A stretch of 33,204 nucleotides of DNA from the NCBI GenBank assembly GCA_022702125.1, contig JAKOND010000240.1:1-33204 (forward strand), given 5' to 3'. Below the pieces are notes generated by a model that was not told the origin of the DNA, made no database searches, and worked only from the letters and a program-made list of their open reading frames with translations. The DNA is from Burkholderiaceae bacterium. GTDB lineage: Bacteria; Pseudomonadota; Gammaproteobacteria; Burkholderiales; Burkholderiaceae_C. The first letter of the stretch is position 1; each line of letters begins with the position of its first letter. A program made the position numbers and the translations under genes. Of the stretch, positions 7,487 through 14,680 are shown piece after piece.

Positions 7487-8911
7487 TCAGACCACCTTGC
7501 CCGGGTTGAGCAGGCCGGCCGGGTCGAGCGCGGCCTTCAGGGTGCGCATCAGCGCGATCTCCTCGGGGCTGCGGGCGTGGCCGAGCCAGCGCTTCTTGAC
7601 CGTGCCGATGCCGTGCTCGGCCGACACCGTGCCCCCGAAGGCGCGAACCAGGTCGTAGATGGTCTCGTCCATCGCCGCCTTGGGTTGCGCTTCGACCGTC
7701 AGGCCGGGAACCCAGGCCACCAGGTGCAGGTTGCCGTCGCCGATGTGGCCGTAGTAGACGCTCTCGCACCCGGGGATCCGCTCGGCGAGCGCCGCCTTGC
7801 ACTGGCGCACGTAGTCGTCGGTGCGCGCCACCGCCAGCCCGACGTCGTAGGAGACGTGCGGCCCGAGCGCGGGGAAGAATTCGGCGCAGGCGTCGCGCAG
7901 CGCCCAGAAGGACCGGGTGTCGGCCACCGACTGGGCGACCGCGGCGTCGGCGATCAGGCCGTTCTCCAGCAGGCGTTCCAGCCACTGCTGGAAGCGGGGC
8001 GCGTCGAGCGCCGGGTCGGTGCCCTGGGCCTCCACCAGGATGTAGTGGCTGTGGCCCGAGGACACGGGCGAGCGCACGCCGACCCGCCCGGTCACCACAT
8101 CCATGTAGTCGGGCCACATCACCTCGAAGGCGGACAGCAGCGGGCCCAGGCCGCTGCGCGCCTGGCCCAGCAGGTCGACCACCCGCTGGAAATTCTCGAC
8201 CGCGCACACCGCCGACATGGTGCAGGCGGGCTTGGGGAACAGCCGCAGCACGACGCGGGTGATGATGCCCAGCGTCCCTTCGCTGCCGATGAAGAGGTGC
8301 TTCAGGTCGTAGCCGGCGTTGTTCTTCAGCATCTTGTTGAGGCTGGTCATCACCGTGCCGTCCGGCAGGACGACCTCCAGGCCGAGCACCATGTCGCGGG
8401 TCATGCCGTAGCGGATGACCCGGTTGCCGCCGGCATTGGTGGACAGGTTGCCGCCGATGGCGCAGGAGCCGCGCGCGCCCAGGTCGAGCGCGAAGAAGAA
8501 GCCGGCGTCGTCGGCCGCGCGCTGCACCGCCTCAAGCGGCGTGCCGGCCCGGACGGTCATGGTGGCGCTCGCGGGATCGATCTCCTCCACGCCCACCATG
8601 CGCTCCAGGGACAGCGCCACCCAACCGTCTTCCGGCCTGGCCCCGCCGCACAGGCCGGTCAGTCCGCCTTGCGGAACCATTGGCAAGCCCGCCCGGACGC
8701 AGCCGGCAACGGCCTGCGACAGTTCCTCCGCATCGCAGGGCCGCACCACCGCGAGCGGACGGGCCGGCGCCTGGGTGCTCCAGTCGTTGCGGTTGCGCTC
8801 CGGGACCTCCGGGCCGATCAGCACCGCCGCAGGGCCGAGCCGGTCTCGCAGATCGTTGAGCATGTCGGCTCCGGACACGGGTGCGGGGCGGGATGAAAGG
8901 AGGTTTTCCAT
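7487..8911 (-). CDS. FAD-linked 2-hydroxyacid dehydrogenase (GlcD/D-2-hydroxyglutarate dehydrogenase type)
   Basis: A protein of about 474 residues in the VAO/PCMH FAD-binding family, resembling GlcD, D-lactate and D-2-hydroxyglutarate dehydrogenases. FAD-binding elements are PQGGLTGLCGG near residue 80 and GNLSTNAGGNRVIRYG near 155. The C-terminal cap contains YGHIGDGNLH, whose histidines contribute to metal and substrate binding in this family, and SAEHGIGTVKK. It would oxidise a D-2-hydroxy acid to a 2-oxo acid, passing electrons to the respiratory chain. It is the first gene of the operon, followed by the TRAP genes. The start is uncertain: ATG 8911 gives the longest form without an SD, while an internal ATG at 8863 has GGAG at 5 bases and would give 458 residues. 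Confidence 0.9.
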   Translation of the reverse strand: MENLLSSRPAPVSGADMLNDLRDRLGPAAVLIGPEVPERNRNDWSTQAPARPLAVVRPCDAEELSQAVAGCVRAGLPMVPQGGLTGLCGGARPEDGWVALSLERMVGVEEIDPASATMTVRAGTPLEAVQRAADDAGFFFALDLGARGSCAIGGNLSTNAGGNRVIRYGMTRDMVLGLEVVLPDGTVMTSLNKMLKNNAGYDLKHLFIGSEGTLGIITRVVLRLFPKPACTMSAVCAVENFQRVVDLLGQARSGLGPLLSAFEVMWPDYMDVVTGRVGVRSPVSSGHSHYILVEAQGTDPALDAPRFQQWLERLLENGLIADAAVAQSVADTRSFWALRDACAEFFPALGPHVSYDVGLAVARTDDYVRQCKAALAERIPGCESVYYGHIGDGNLHLVAWVPGLTVEAQPKAAMDETIYDLVRAFGGTVSAEHGIGTVKKRWLGHARSPEEIALMRTLKAALDPAGLLNPGKVV

Positions 8912-8949
8912 GGAGTAGCGGGTAAGACGGAAGGGGCATGCCGTTGGAA

Positions 8950-8984
8950 AAGATGCTATCTTGTATGTAAGGTACTGAGGTACT
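8950..8984. promoter_or_regulatory. Operator-like palindromes in the divergent dehydrogenase/GntR promoter region
   Basis: This low-GC patch holds a perfect dyad AAGAT-GCT-ATCTT (8950-8962), an overlapping imperfect dyad CTTGTATGTAAG (8960-8971) whose GTATGT core recalls FadR-subfamily GntR operators, and a direct repeat GGTACT (8971-8976 and 8979-8984). It lies between the leftward catabolic operon and the rightward GntR gene, where an autoregulated, inducer-controlled operator is expected. The promoter elements themselves were not resolved with confidence. Confidence 0.4.
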
Positions 8985-9079
8985 AGTGTTTGCCCGATAA
9001 GGTGAAATTTCCTCGATACCGATGGGCACGCGCCTTTCTGGCAGACTTTTCCTCGCGGTCCTCCTCCGCACCGTTTCCG

Positions 9080-9814
9080 ATGGATCCCATGCCCAGCAAA
9101 GCCACCCGCTTCAAGATCGACGCCCCCGTATCCCTCGCCAACCGGGTGGCGATGCGGCTGCGCGAGGCCATCGTGGCCGGCGAGTTCGCGCTGGGGGAAT
9201 TGATCTCCGAAGAAACGCTGGCCGAATCCTTCGGCGTCAGCCGCACCCCGGTGCGCGAGGCGCTGAACCAGCTGCAGCGTCTCGGGCTCGTGGTGGTCCG
9301 CCCACAACGGGGCACCTACGTCTTCGAGCCGCAGGAGAGCGACATCGCGGCGATCTGCGAATTCCGTTCCATCGTGGAACCGCGCGCCGCCGTGCTGGCG
9401 AAGCAGTACGCGCCGGAGGCCACCGTGCGGACGCTGGAGGAGTCGTTGGAGGAGATGCGGGCCGCGATGCTCGCGCGCGACGCGGTCCGGTACGGGCGCG
9501 CGGACACCCGCCTGCACGAGGCGTTCTTCGACAACTGCGGCAATGCGTACCTGCAGACGGCCTACGAGACGGCGGCCGCGAAGATCGCCGCGCTGCGCAC
9601 GCACCTCTCCGCGCCCGCCGACGTGCTGCATCCGATCGGTCTGCAGCAGCACCAGGCGCTGCTCGATTTCTTCCTCGCCGACGATTTCGTAGGATTCGAG
9701 AAGCTGATGCGCTTGCACGTCACTGGCACCCGCGACAACTACGTCAACAGCCTGCTGGCACGGACGACGAACGGTGGTCCGTCTTTGAAGGACTCGTCCC
9801 TGACAACCGCGTAG
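9080..9814 (+). CDS. GntR-family transcriptional regulator, FCD (FadR) subfamily
   Basis: A 244-residue regulator. A winged-helix DNA-binding domain spans roughly residues 15-80 (LANRVAMRLREAIVAGEF, then SEETLAESFGVSRTPVREAL, the GntR recognition helix), followed by an FCD ligand domain. FCD metal-ligand candidates are visible: Asp and His in RADTRLHEAF, His in GLQQHQALL and His in RLHVTG. Such domains bind small organic acids through a metal. The gene is divergent from the TRAP/dehydrogenase operon, which it most likely controls. The ATG at 9080 was chosen because family similarity begins just after it; a second ATG at 9089 is equally possible and no clear SD is present. Confidence 0.9.
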   Translation: MDPMPSKATRFKIDAPVSLANRVAMRLREAIVAGEFALGELISEETLAESFGVSRTPVREALNQLQRLGLVVVRPQRGTYVFEPQESDIAAICEFRSIVEPRAAVLAKQYAPEATVRTLEESLEEMRAAMLARDAVRYGRADTRLHEAFFDNCGNAYLQTAYETAAAKIAALRTHLSAPADVLHPIGLQQHQALLDFFLADDFVGFEKLMRLHVTGTRDNYVNSLLARTTNGGPSLKDSSLTTA

Positions 9815-9849
9815 GGCATGTTGTCATTTCTGAGAGGGTCCGGACGAAA

Positions 9850-10041
9850 TCAGCCACCGAGCGCGAGCCTGCTGAGCAAGGTATGCACCTCGGCGAGCCA
9901 GGCCCGGGCAGAGGGTGTCGATGCCTTGCGACCGTACTGCATGACCATGCGGCGCCAGCGTTCGTGCCAAGCATGGGTCCGCTCGATGCCAGCGCGGCAG
10001 GCCGGGGGCGAGTCGGTCAAGCCGGAAACGCATAACGCCGC
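9850..10041 (-). pseudogene. Transposase C-terminal fragment (IS5-like ERTxAW motif)
   Basis: Leftward reading in one open frame gives GIERTHAWHERWRRMVMQYG and ends ALGG-stop at 9850. The ERTxAW block followed by a basic helix resembles the C-terminal catalytic Glu region of IS5-type DDE transposases. The frame is closed upstream by a TAG at 10042-10044, and no start or catalytic N-terminal part is found, so only the 3' end of a transposase survives. It is a different subtype from the IS relic at 221-901. The rest of the 9815-10139 gap shows no recognisable gene. Confidence 0.45.
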
Positions 10042-10139
10042 CTAAAAGCGCTGTGGCTGCGCCGGCATGCCACATGCCCCGGTCGGACCGGATCTCGGTA
10101 CCTTCCGCGGGACGGGCAAACAAACGGCAGGCTGCCGGA

Positions 10140-10847
10140 CTAATCCCCGAAGAGGTTCTGCTGTATCTGGTCCAGATGCTGGACCAGCAAGCGATGGGCT
10201 CCCTCCGCGTCCCGATCCCGCAATGCATCGACCAGCGCGCGGTGCTGTCGCTCGTACTGCGCGCGCCGCGGTCCGGTCAGGGACCGGGCCTTGAGCCTTC
10301 CCCATTCCCCCTGGTCGCGCACGCGCTGCGTCAGTTCCAGGATGCGCACGAAGAAGCCGTTGTGCGTGGCCACCGCGAGCGCGGTGTGCAGCGCGCCGTC
10401 CCAGTGCTCGAAATCCTCGATGGTCTCGGCAGCCTCCGATTGTTCGATGCAGTGCTGCATCCTCGCGAAGTCGGCCGCCGTGGCGTTGCGCACGATCAGT
10501 CCGGGCATCAGCGGCTCGATGAGCTTGCGCGCCACCATCAATTCCGCCGGACTCACATTGCCGTCGAGCGAAGTCTGCCGGGGCGGTTCCGCAGGCTGCG
10601 CCGGCGCCGTCGCCTGCGCCACGAAGGTGCCGCTGCCCACCGTCTGCGTGATGAGGCCCCGCTCGCGAAAACCCGCCAGCACCCGCCGCACTGCGCCGCG
10701 CGATGCGCCGAAGCGGTCGCTGAGTTCGCGTTCGGCCGGCAGCTTCACCCCGACACCCAACGCACCGCTGGCGATCCCTTCGCGAAGGTAGCGCGAAAGC
10801 GCTTTCGCGCCCTCCGCCTTGGACTGCACGGGTTCCGGTTCACCCAT
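10140..10847 (-). CDS. GntR-family transcriptional regulator, FCD (FadR) subfamily
   Basis: A 235-residue regulator with an N-terminal winged helix (about 13-75, including LPAERELSDRFGASRGAVRR) and an FCD domain. Candidate metal ligands are Asp and His in WDGALHTAL, His in ERQHRALV and His in AEGAHRLLV. The ATG at 10847 has GGGAG seven bases upstream; a TTG ten codons earlier lies inside a palindromic operator and is unlikely. It is divergent from the Bug/molybdenum-hydroxylase cluster, which begins at 11096, and is the obvious candidate to control it by binding the repeats at 10869-11012. Confidence 0.92.
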   Translation of the reverse strand: MGEPEPVQSKAEGAKALSRYLREGIASGALGVGVKLPAERELSDRFGASRGAVRRVLAGFRERGLITQTVGSGTFVAQATAPAQPAEPPRQTSLDGNVSPAELMVARKLIEPLMPGLIVRNATAADFARMQHCIEQSEAAETIEDFEHWDGALHTALAVATHNGFFVRILELTQRVRDQGEWGRLKARSLTGPRRAQYERQHRALVDALRDRDAEGAHRLLVQHLDQIQQNLFGD

Positions 10848-10868
10848 CGTTTCGCTCCCAGACCAATG

Positions 10869-10886
10869 AAGAACCAATTGGTTCTT
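10869..10886. promoter_or_regulatory. Perfect 18-bp palindrome, probable GntR operator
   Basis: AAGAACCAATTGGTTCTT is an exact palindrome. Its ACCAATTGGT core resembles the ATTGGT/ACCAAT half-sites known from FadR-type regulators such as PdhR and LldR, here with no central spacer. It lies 22 bases upstream of the GntR start and about 20 bases from the -35 of the rightward promoter. Binding by the adjacent regulator would give autoregulation. Sequence symmetry is certain; function is inferred. Confidence 0.7.
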
Positions 10887-10895
10887 TTATTTTAG

Positions 10896-10909
10896 TCAAT
10901 TGGTATTGA
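10896..10909. promoter_or_regulatory. Second operator-like dyad overlapping the -35 box
   Basis: TCAAT-TGGT-ATTGA is a 14-bp dyad that shares the CAATTGGT string with the perfect palindrome at 10869-10886. It covers part of the TTGATT -35 element at 10906, so occupancy would block the rightward promoter. Confidence 0.45.
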
Positions 10910-10934
10910 TTGCGCTCCATTATGGTCCTACATT
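10906..10934 (+). promoter_or_regulatory. Sigma70-type promoter for the Bug/Mo-hydroxylase cluster
   Basis: TTGATT (10906-10911) and TACATT (10929-10934) are separated by exactly 17 bases in a locally AT-rich stretch. Transcription would start near 10941 and leave a leader of about 155 bases before the Bug ATG at 11096. Found by consensus match only. Confidence 0.5.
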
Positions 10935-10957
10935 GAAGCATCTTAAGGAGTCCTATT

Positions 10958-11017
10958 GTGCCGGCAGCCCCTGGGGTTGCCGGCCGAGAGAAAGATCCGG
11001 GACCATTTGGTCAATAA
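10958..11017 (+). CDS. Possible 19-codon leader peptide
   Basis: AAGGAG (10945-10950) sits seven bases before a GTG at 10958 that opens a short frame reading MPAAPGVAGREKDPGPFGQ to a TAA at 11015. The predicted transcription start near 10941 would place this ribosome site almost at the 5' end. The frame contains a strong hairpin (10960-10984) and ends in an operator-like dyad. The peptide resembles no family I know. It could couple translation to leader folding, or be chance: only the SD and position support it. Confidence 0.25.
   Translation: MPAAPGVAGREKDPGPFGQ
10960..10984 (+). repeat. Strong hairpin in the leader of the Bug/Mo-hydroxylase cluster
   Basis: GCCGGCA (10960-10966) and TGCCGGC (10978-10984) pair perfectly, and the interior adds C/G pairs around a short loop. 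No U-run follows, so it is not a standard terminator. It may be an attenuator, a processing site or an RNA-stabilising element. Confidence 0.45.
11001..11012. promoter_or_regulatory. Third operator-like dyad (GACCA-TT-TGGTC)
   Basis: GACCATTTGGTC is a perfect 5-bp dyad with a 2-base centre. Its ACCA/TGGT half-sites match those of the 18-bp palindrome at 10869. It is about 60 bases downstream of the predicted transcription start, where a repressor could act as a roadblock or by looping with the upstream sites. Confidence 0.45.
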
Positions 11018-11095
11018 GGATCAATCCAATCCCGCCGACCAGCGCGCGCCGCGACCACGGCCGCATGGATCGCAGGACAACCAAGGAGACAAGAA

Positions 11096-12070
11096 ATGCT
11101 GAAGCAATGGATGGGCATCGGCCTGGGCATCGCGGCGCTGTGCGCAGGGGCGATGGTACGGGCGCAGGGGCAGGAGTACCCGTCGCGCACCGTGACCATC
11201 GTCGTCCCTTTCGGCGCCGGCGGATCGGCCGACGTCTACGCGCGGCTGCTCGCGGAAAAGCTGGGCCATGACACCGGCAAGACATTCATCGTGGAGAACC
11301 GTCCCGGCGCGGGTGCGGTGATCGGCACGCAGTACGTGGCCAAGGCCGCGCCCGACGGCTACACGCTGCTCATGATGTCGAACACGCAGACGGTGAACGA
11401 ATCGCTGGTGCGCAACAAGCCGTACGCCTTGATGCGCGACTTCGTGGCGGTGGCGCCCGTCAACGAGGCCCCGCTGGTGCTGGTCGAACGCACGACCCTC
11501 GCGCCCAAGACCCTGCCCGAACTCATCCAGTACGCCAAGGCGAATCCGGGCAAGCTCAACTACGCATCGTCGGGAACGGGCACGCCCTACCACATGGCCG
11601 GCGAACTGTTCAAGAGCATGGCGGGCCTGGACATCGCGCACATCCCTTACAAGAGCAGCGGCGGCGCGCGCACCGATGTGCTGGGCGGGCAGGTCGACCT
11701 GATGTTCGACGCGGTCAGCACCATGGCCGACCTCGTCGGCACCAGCAAGGTCCGACCGCTGGCGACCACCGGCAAGGTGCGTTCCGGGGTGCTGCCCAAC
11801 GTCCCCACCATGGCCGAGCTGGGGCTGCCGGACTACAACGCCACGCTGTGGCTCGGCATCCTCGCGCCCAGGGGCACGCCGCAGCCCGTCGTGGACCTGC
11901 TGAACCAGAAGATCGCGAAGGTGGTGAACGACCCGGCCGTGAAGGCGCAGTGGGCGAAAAGCGGCCTCGATGGCCTGACGATGACGCCGGCCGCCTTCAC
12001 GCAGTTCCTGGCCCAGGACATCGCGAAGTGGCAGAAGATCGTCGAATCGGCACGCATCACGGTGGACTGA
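11096..12070 (+). CDS. Bug-family (tripartite tricarboxylate) periplasmic receptor
   Basis: A 324-residue solute receptor of the Bug/TctC family. Residues 1-24 are a Sec signal peptide. The mature protein shows the family pattern: YPSRTVTIVVPFGAGGSAD near 28-46, VENRPGAGAVIG near 65-76, PDGYTLLM near 87-94 and HIPYKSSGG near 182. AGGAG precedes the ATG. It is first in the cluster, three bases before the iron-sulfur subunit gene, so its ligand is probably the hydroxylase substrate, an aromatic or heterocyclic acid by family precedent. No TctA/TctB permease genes are in the window; Bug receptors are often orphans that use distant permeases or act in sensing. Confidence 0.93.
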   Translation: MLKQWMGIGLGIAALCAGAMVRAQGQEYPSRTVTIVVPFGAGGSADVYARLLAEKLGHDTGKTFIVENRPGAGAVIGTQYVAKAAPDGYTLLMMSNTQTVNESLVRNKPYALMRDFVAVAPVNEAPLVLVERTTLAPKTLPELIQYAKANPGKLNYASSGTGTPYHMAGELFKSMAGLDIAHIPYKSSGGARTDVLGGQVDLMFDAVSTMADLVGTSKVRPLATTGKVRSGVLPNVPTMAELGLPDYNATLWLGILAPRGTPQPVVDLLNQKIAKVVNDPAVKAQWAKSGLDGLTMTPAAFTQFLAQDIAKWQKIVESARITVD

Positions 12071-12073
12071 GGG

Positions 12074-12538
12074 ATGGCTGTCTCGCTCACCGTGAACGGC
12101 GTGCCCCGCACGCTGGATGTCGATGCCGACCGGTCGCTGCTCGACGTGCTGCGCAACGAACTGAACCTGCGCGCCAGCCATTTCGGATGCGGCGTGGGGG
12201 AGTGCGGGGCGTGCATGGTCCTGGTCGACGACCGCGCCGTGCCGAGCTGCGATACGCCGCTGTGGTCCGCCGAAGGCAAGCGCGTGCGGACCGCCGAGGG
12301 ACTGGGCACGCGCGCCGCGCCCCACGCCTTGCAGCGCGCCTTCATCGCGGAGCAGGCGGCGCAGTGCGGGTACTGCACCTCGGGCATGCTGATCTCCGCC
12401 GCGGCGCTGCTGATGCGCGACGCCGAGCCGGACGATGCGGCGATCCGCGAGGCCATGGCGCGCAACCTCTGCCGCTGCGGCACGCATCCGCGCGTCATGC
12501 GGGCCATCGTCCGCGCCGCGGCGCGGCCCCTGCCATGA
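12074..12538 (+). CDS. (2Fe-2S) subunit of a xanthine-oxidase-family molybdenum hydroxylase
   Basis: A 154-residue electron-transfer subunit. The N-terminal plant-ferredoxin-type domain has Cys39, Cys44, Cys47 and Cys59 (GCGVGECGAC motif), and the C-terminal helical domain carries Cys98, Cys101, Cys133 and Cys135 (QCGYC and CRCG). These eight cysteines bind the two [2Fe-2S] clusters that carry electrons away from the molybdopterin site. It resembles small subunits of two-subunit enzymes such as isoquinoline 1-oxidoreductase (IorA) and nicotinate dehydrogenase (NicA). It starts three bases after the Bug stop, and its TGA overlaps the large-subunit ATG. Confidence 0.95.
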   Translation: MAVSLTVNGVPRTLDVDADRSLLDVLRNELNLRASHFGCGVGECGACMVLVDDRAVPSCDTPLWSAEGKRVRTAEGLGTRAAPHALQRAFIAEQAAQCGYCTSGMLISAAALLMRDAEPDDAAIREAMARNLCRCGTHPRVMRAIVRAAARPLP

Positions 12539-14649
12539 GCGCGGACGCGCTGCCTGCGAGCCTGCAGGCCAATCCGCGCCTGTCGTCCTGGCTGCGCATC
12601 GCATCCGACGGCCACGTGGCGGTGTCGTCGGGCAAGGTGGAGCTGGGGCAGGGGATCCTCGGGGCGCTTTCGCAGATCGTGGCCGAGGAGCTCGGCCTGC
12701 GCATCGGGCAGGTGCGCATGACCGGCGCCGTCACCGGCGCGAGTCCCGACGAGGCGGTGACCTCCGGCAGCCTGTCGGTGCAGCATTCGGGCGCGGCCCT
12801 GCGCCATGTCTGCGCGCAGGCGCGGGCCCTCTACCTGGCGCGCGCCGCCGCCGACCATGCGGTGGATGCCGCGGACCTGCAGGTGGCGGCGGGAGAGATT
12901 CTGCTGGGCGGGCGCCGCCTGTCCAGCTACTGGGACCTGGCCGATCCGGCGCTGCTCGACGTCGATGCCGTGCCGGGCATCCCGTTGCGCCGGGTCGGGG
13001 ACTACACGGTGGTCGGCTTTCCGCAGGCGCGTGGCGACATCGCCGACAAGGTGTTCGGCGAGTTCGTCTTCATCCACGACCTGGTGCTCCCGCGGATGGC
13101 GCACGGCCGCATCGTGCGGCCGCCGTCGCCGGACGCCGTGCTGGATTCCTGCGACGAGGATGCGGTGCGCGCCCTCGACGGCGTGATCGCGGTGCTCCGC
13201 GACGGCTCGCAGCTCGGGGTCGTCGCCGAAAGCGAAGCGTCGGCGGAACGCGCCGCCGCGAAGCTCGGCAAGTCCTGCGCATGGACGGAGCGCGGGAGCC
13301 TTCCCGACGCGGCCGGGCTGCGCCCGTGGCTGCAGTCGCTGCCCTCCACCGTGCTCGAATTCCGCAGGGGAACGCCGGCCCCGGGGACGGTGCGCACGCT
13401 GCGCGCTTCCTACGACAAGCCTTTCATCCGCCACGCCGCGATCGGGCCGTCGTGCGCGCTGGCCCTGTTCGGCGGCGAGGCCTTCGAGGTCTGGACGCAC
13501 AGCCAGGGGGTCTACAACCTGCGCCGGGACCTGGGCCTGGCGTTCGGCCTGGCGACGGAGCGCATCCGCGTGCGCCATGTGCAGGGCGCGGGCTGCTACG
13601 GCCACAACGGCGCCGACGACGTCGCCTACGACGCCGCATGGCTCGCCCGCGGCTGCCCCGGCCGGCCCGTCCGCGTGCAATGGTCGCGCGCCGACGAGCT
13701 GTGCTGGTCGCCCGTCGGTCCGGCGATGGCCATCGACCTCGAAGCCGACGTGGACGGCGCGGGCCGCGTGCTCGCATGGCGCCATCGCTCCTGGAGTCCC
13801 GGCCACGGCCTGCGTCCCGGCCGCGGCGCCACGCCGACATTGCTCGGCAGCTGGTACCTGGCCGAGCCCTTCGAGCGCGTGGACGCCGTTGATGCGCCGC
13901 GCGCGGCGGGCGGCGGCGGCGACCGCAACGCCGATCCGCTCTACGCATTCGCGTCGTACGACGTGGCCTGCCGGCGCGTGGTCGGCGTACCGATGCGGAC
14001 CTCCGCATTGCGGGCGCTCGGCGCCTTCGCCAATGTTTTCGCGATCGAATCGTTCATGGACGAACTCGCGCTGGCGGCGGGCGAAGACCCGCTGGCCTAT
14101 CGCCTCGCGCAGCTCGACGATCCGCGCGGCCGCGCCGTCCTGGAAGCGGTGGCCGTGGCCTCCGGCTGGGAGCCGCGCGCCGGGCCGGCGGGCGAGGGCA
14201 CCGGCCGCGGCCTCGGCTTCGCGCGCTACAAGAACACGGGCGCCTGGTGCGCCGTCGTCGCCGAGGTGCGGGTCGACGAGCGGGTGCGCGTGCTGCGTCT
14301 CCACATCGCCGTTGATGTCGGGCTGGCCGTGAATCCCGACGGCGTCCGCCAGCAGATCGAAGGCGGCGCGCTGCAGGCCACGAGCTGGACGCTGCTCGAG
14401 GCCGCCCATTTCGACCGAACGCGCATGCTCGACACCGGCTGGGAGGCCTACCCGATCCTGCGCTTCCCCGACGTGCCCCGCATCGGGGTGGTGCTGATGC
14501 CCGGCAGCGCCCCGTCGCTCGGTGCGGGCGAAGCCTCACTCGGTCCCACCGCCGCCGCCATCGCCAATGCGGTGCACGACGCGCTCGGCGTGCGCGTGCG
14601 CGCGCTGCCGCTGGGGCCCGAACGCATCGTGCAGGCCATGGACGCCTGA
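12535..14649 (+). CDS. Molybdopterin-binding large subunit of a two-subunit hydroxylase (IorB/NicB-like)
   Basis: A 704-residue catalytic subunit of the xanthine oxidase family, which hydroxylates heterocyclic or aldehyde substrates with water as oxygen donor. Visible features are ELGQGILGALSQIVAEELG (about 36-54), a molybdopterin-contacting GAGCYGHNGADD segment near 350, and the catalytic glutamate in GAGEASLGPT (Glu666). ATGA overlap with the small-subunit gene fixes the start at 12535. There is no FAD-subunit gene, and no C-terminal cytochrome c domain like that of NicB, so the electron acceptor is not evident. No N-terminal signal peptide is seen. Likely substrate class: N-heteroaromatic or aldehyde; the exact substrate is unknown. 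Confidence 0.9.
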   Translation: MSADALPASLQANPRLSSWLRIASDGHVAVSSGKVELGQGILGALSQIVAEELGLRIGQVRMTGAVTGASPDEAVTSGSLSVQHSGAALRHVCAQARALYLARAAADHAVDAADLQVAAGEILLGGRRLSSYWDLADPALLDVDAVPGIPLRRVGDYTVVGFPQARGDIADKVFGEFVFIHDLVLPRMAHGRIVRPPSPDAVLDSCDEDAVRALDGVIAVLRDGSQLGVVAESEASAERAAAKLGKSCAWTERGSLPDAAGLRPWLQSLPSTVLEFRRGTPAPGTVRTLRASYDKPFIRHAAIGPSCALALFGGEAFEVWTHSQGVYNLRRDLGLAFGLATERIRVRHVQGAGCYGHNGADDVAYDAAWLARGCPGRPVRVQWSRADELCWSPVGPAMAIDLEADVDGAGRVLAWRHRSWSPGHGLRPGRGATPTLLGSWYLAEPFERVDAVDAPRAAGGGGDRNADPLYAFASYDVACRRVVGVPMRTSALRALGAFANVFAIESFMDELALAAGEDPLAYRLAQLDDPRGRAVLEAVAVASGWEPRAGPAGEGTGRGLGFARYKNTGAWCAVVAEVRVDERVRVLRLHIAVDVGLAVNPDGVRQQIEGGALQATSWTLLEAAHFDRTRMLDTGWEAYPILRFPDVPRIGVVLMPGSAPSLGAGEASLGPTAAAIANAVHDALGVRVRALPLGPERIVQAMDA

Positions 14650-14680
14650 CCTCCATTCACCCGACCATCCCGACGACAAC

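Noticed and set aside
10848-10877. TTG start for the GntR regulator ten codons upstream
   Set aside because: The TTG lies inside the 18-bp palindrome, while ATG 10847 has a GGGAG ribosome site at good spacing.
11848-12534. N-terminal extension of the molybdopterin subunit frame upstream of 12535
   Set aside because: It overlaps the Bug and iron-sulfur subunit genes in another frame; the ATGA junction at 12535 is the natural start.
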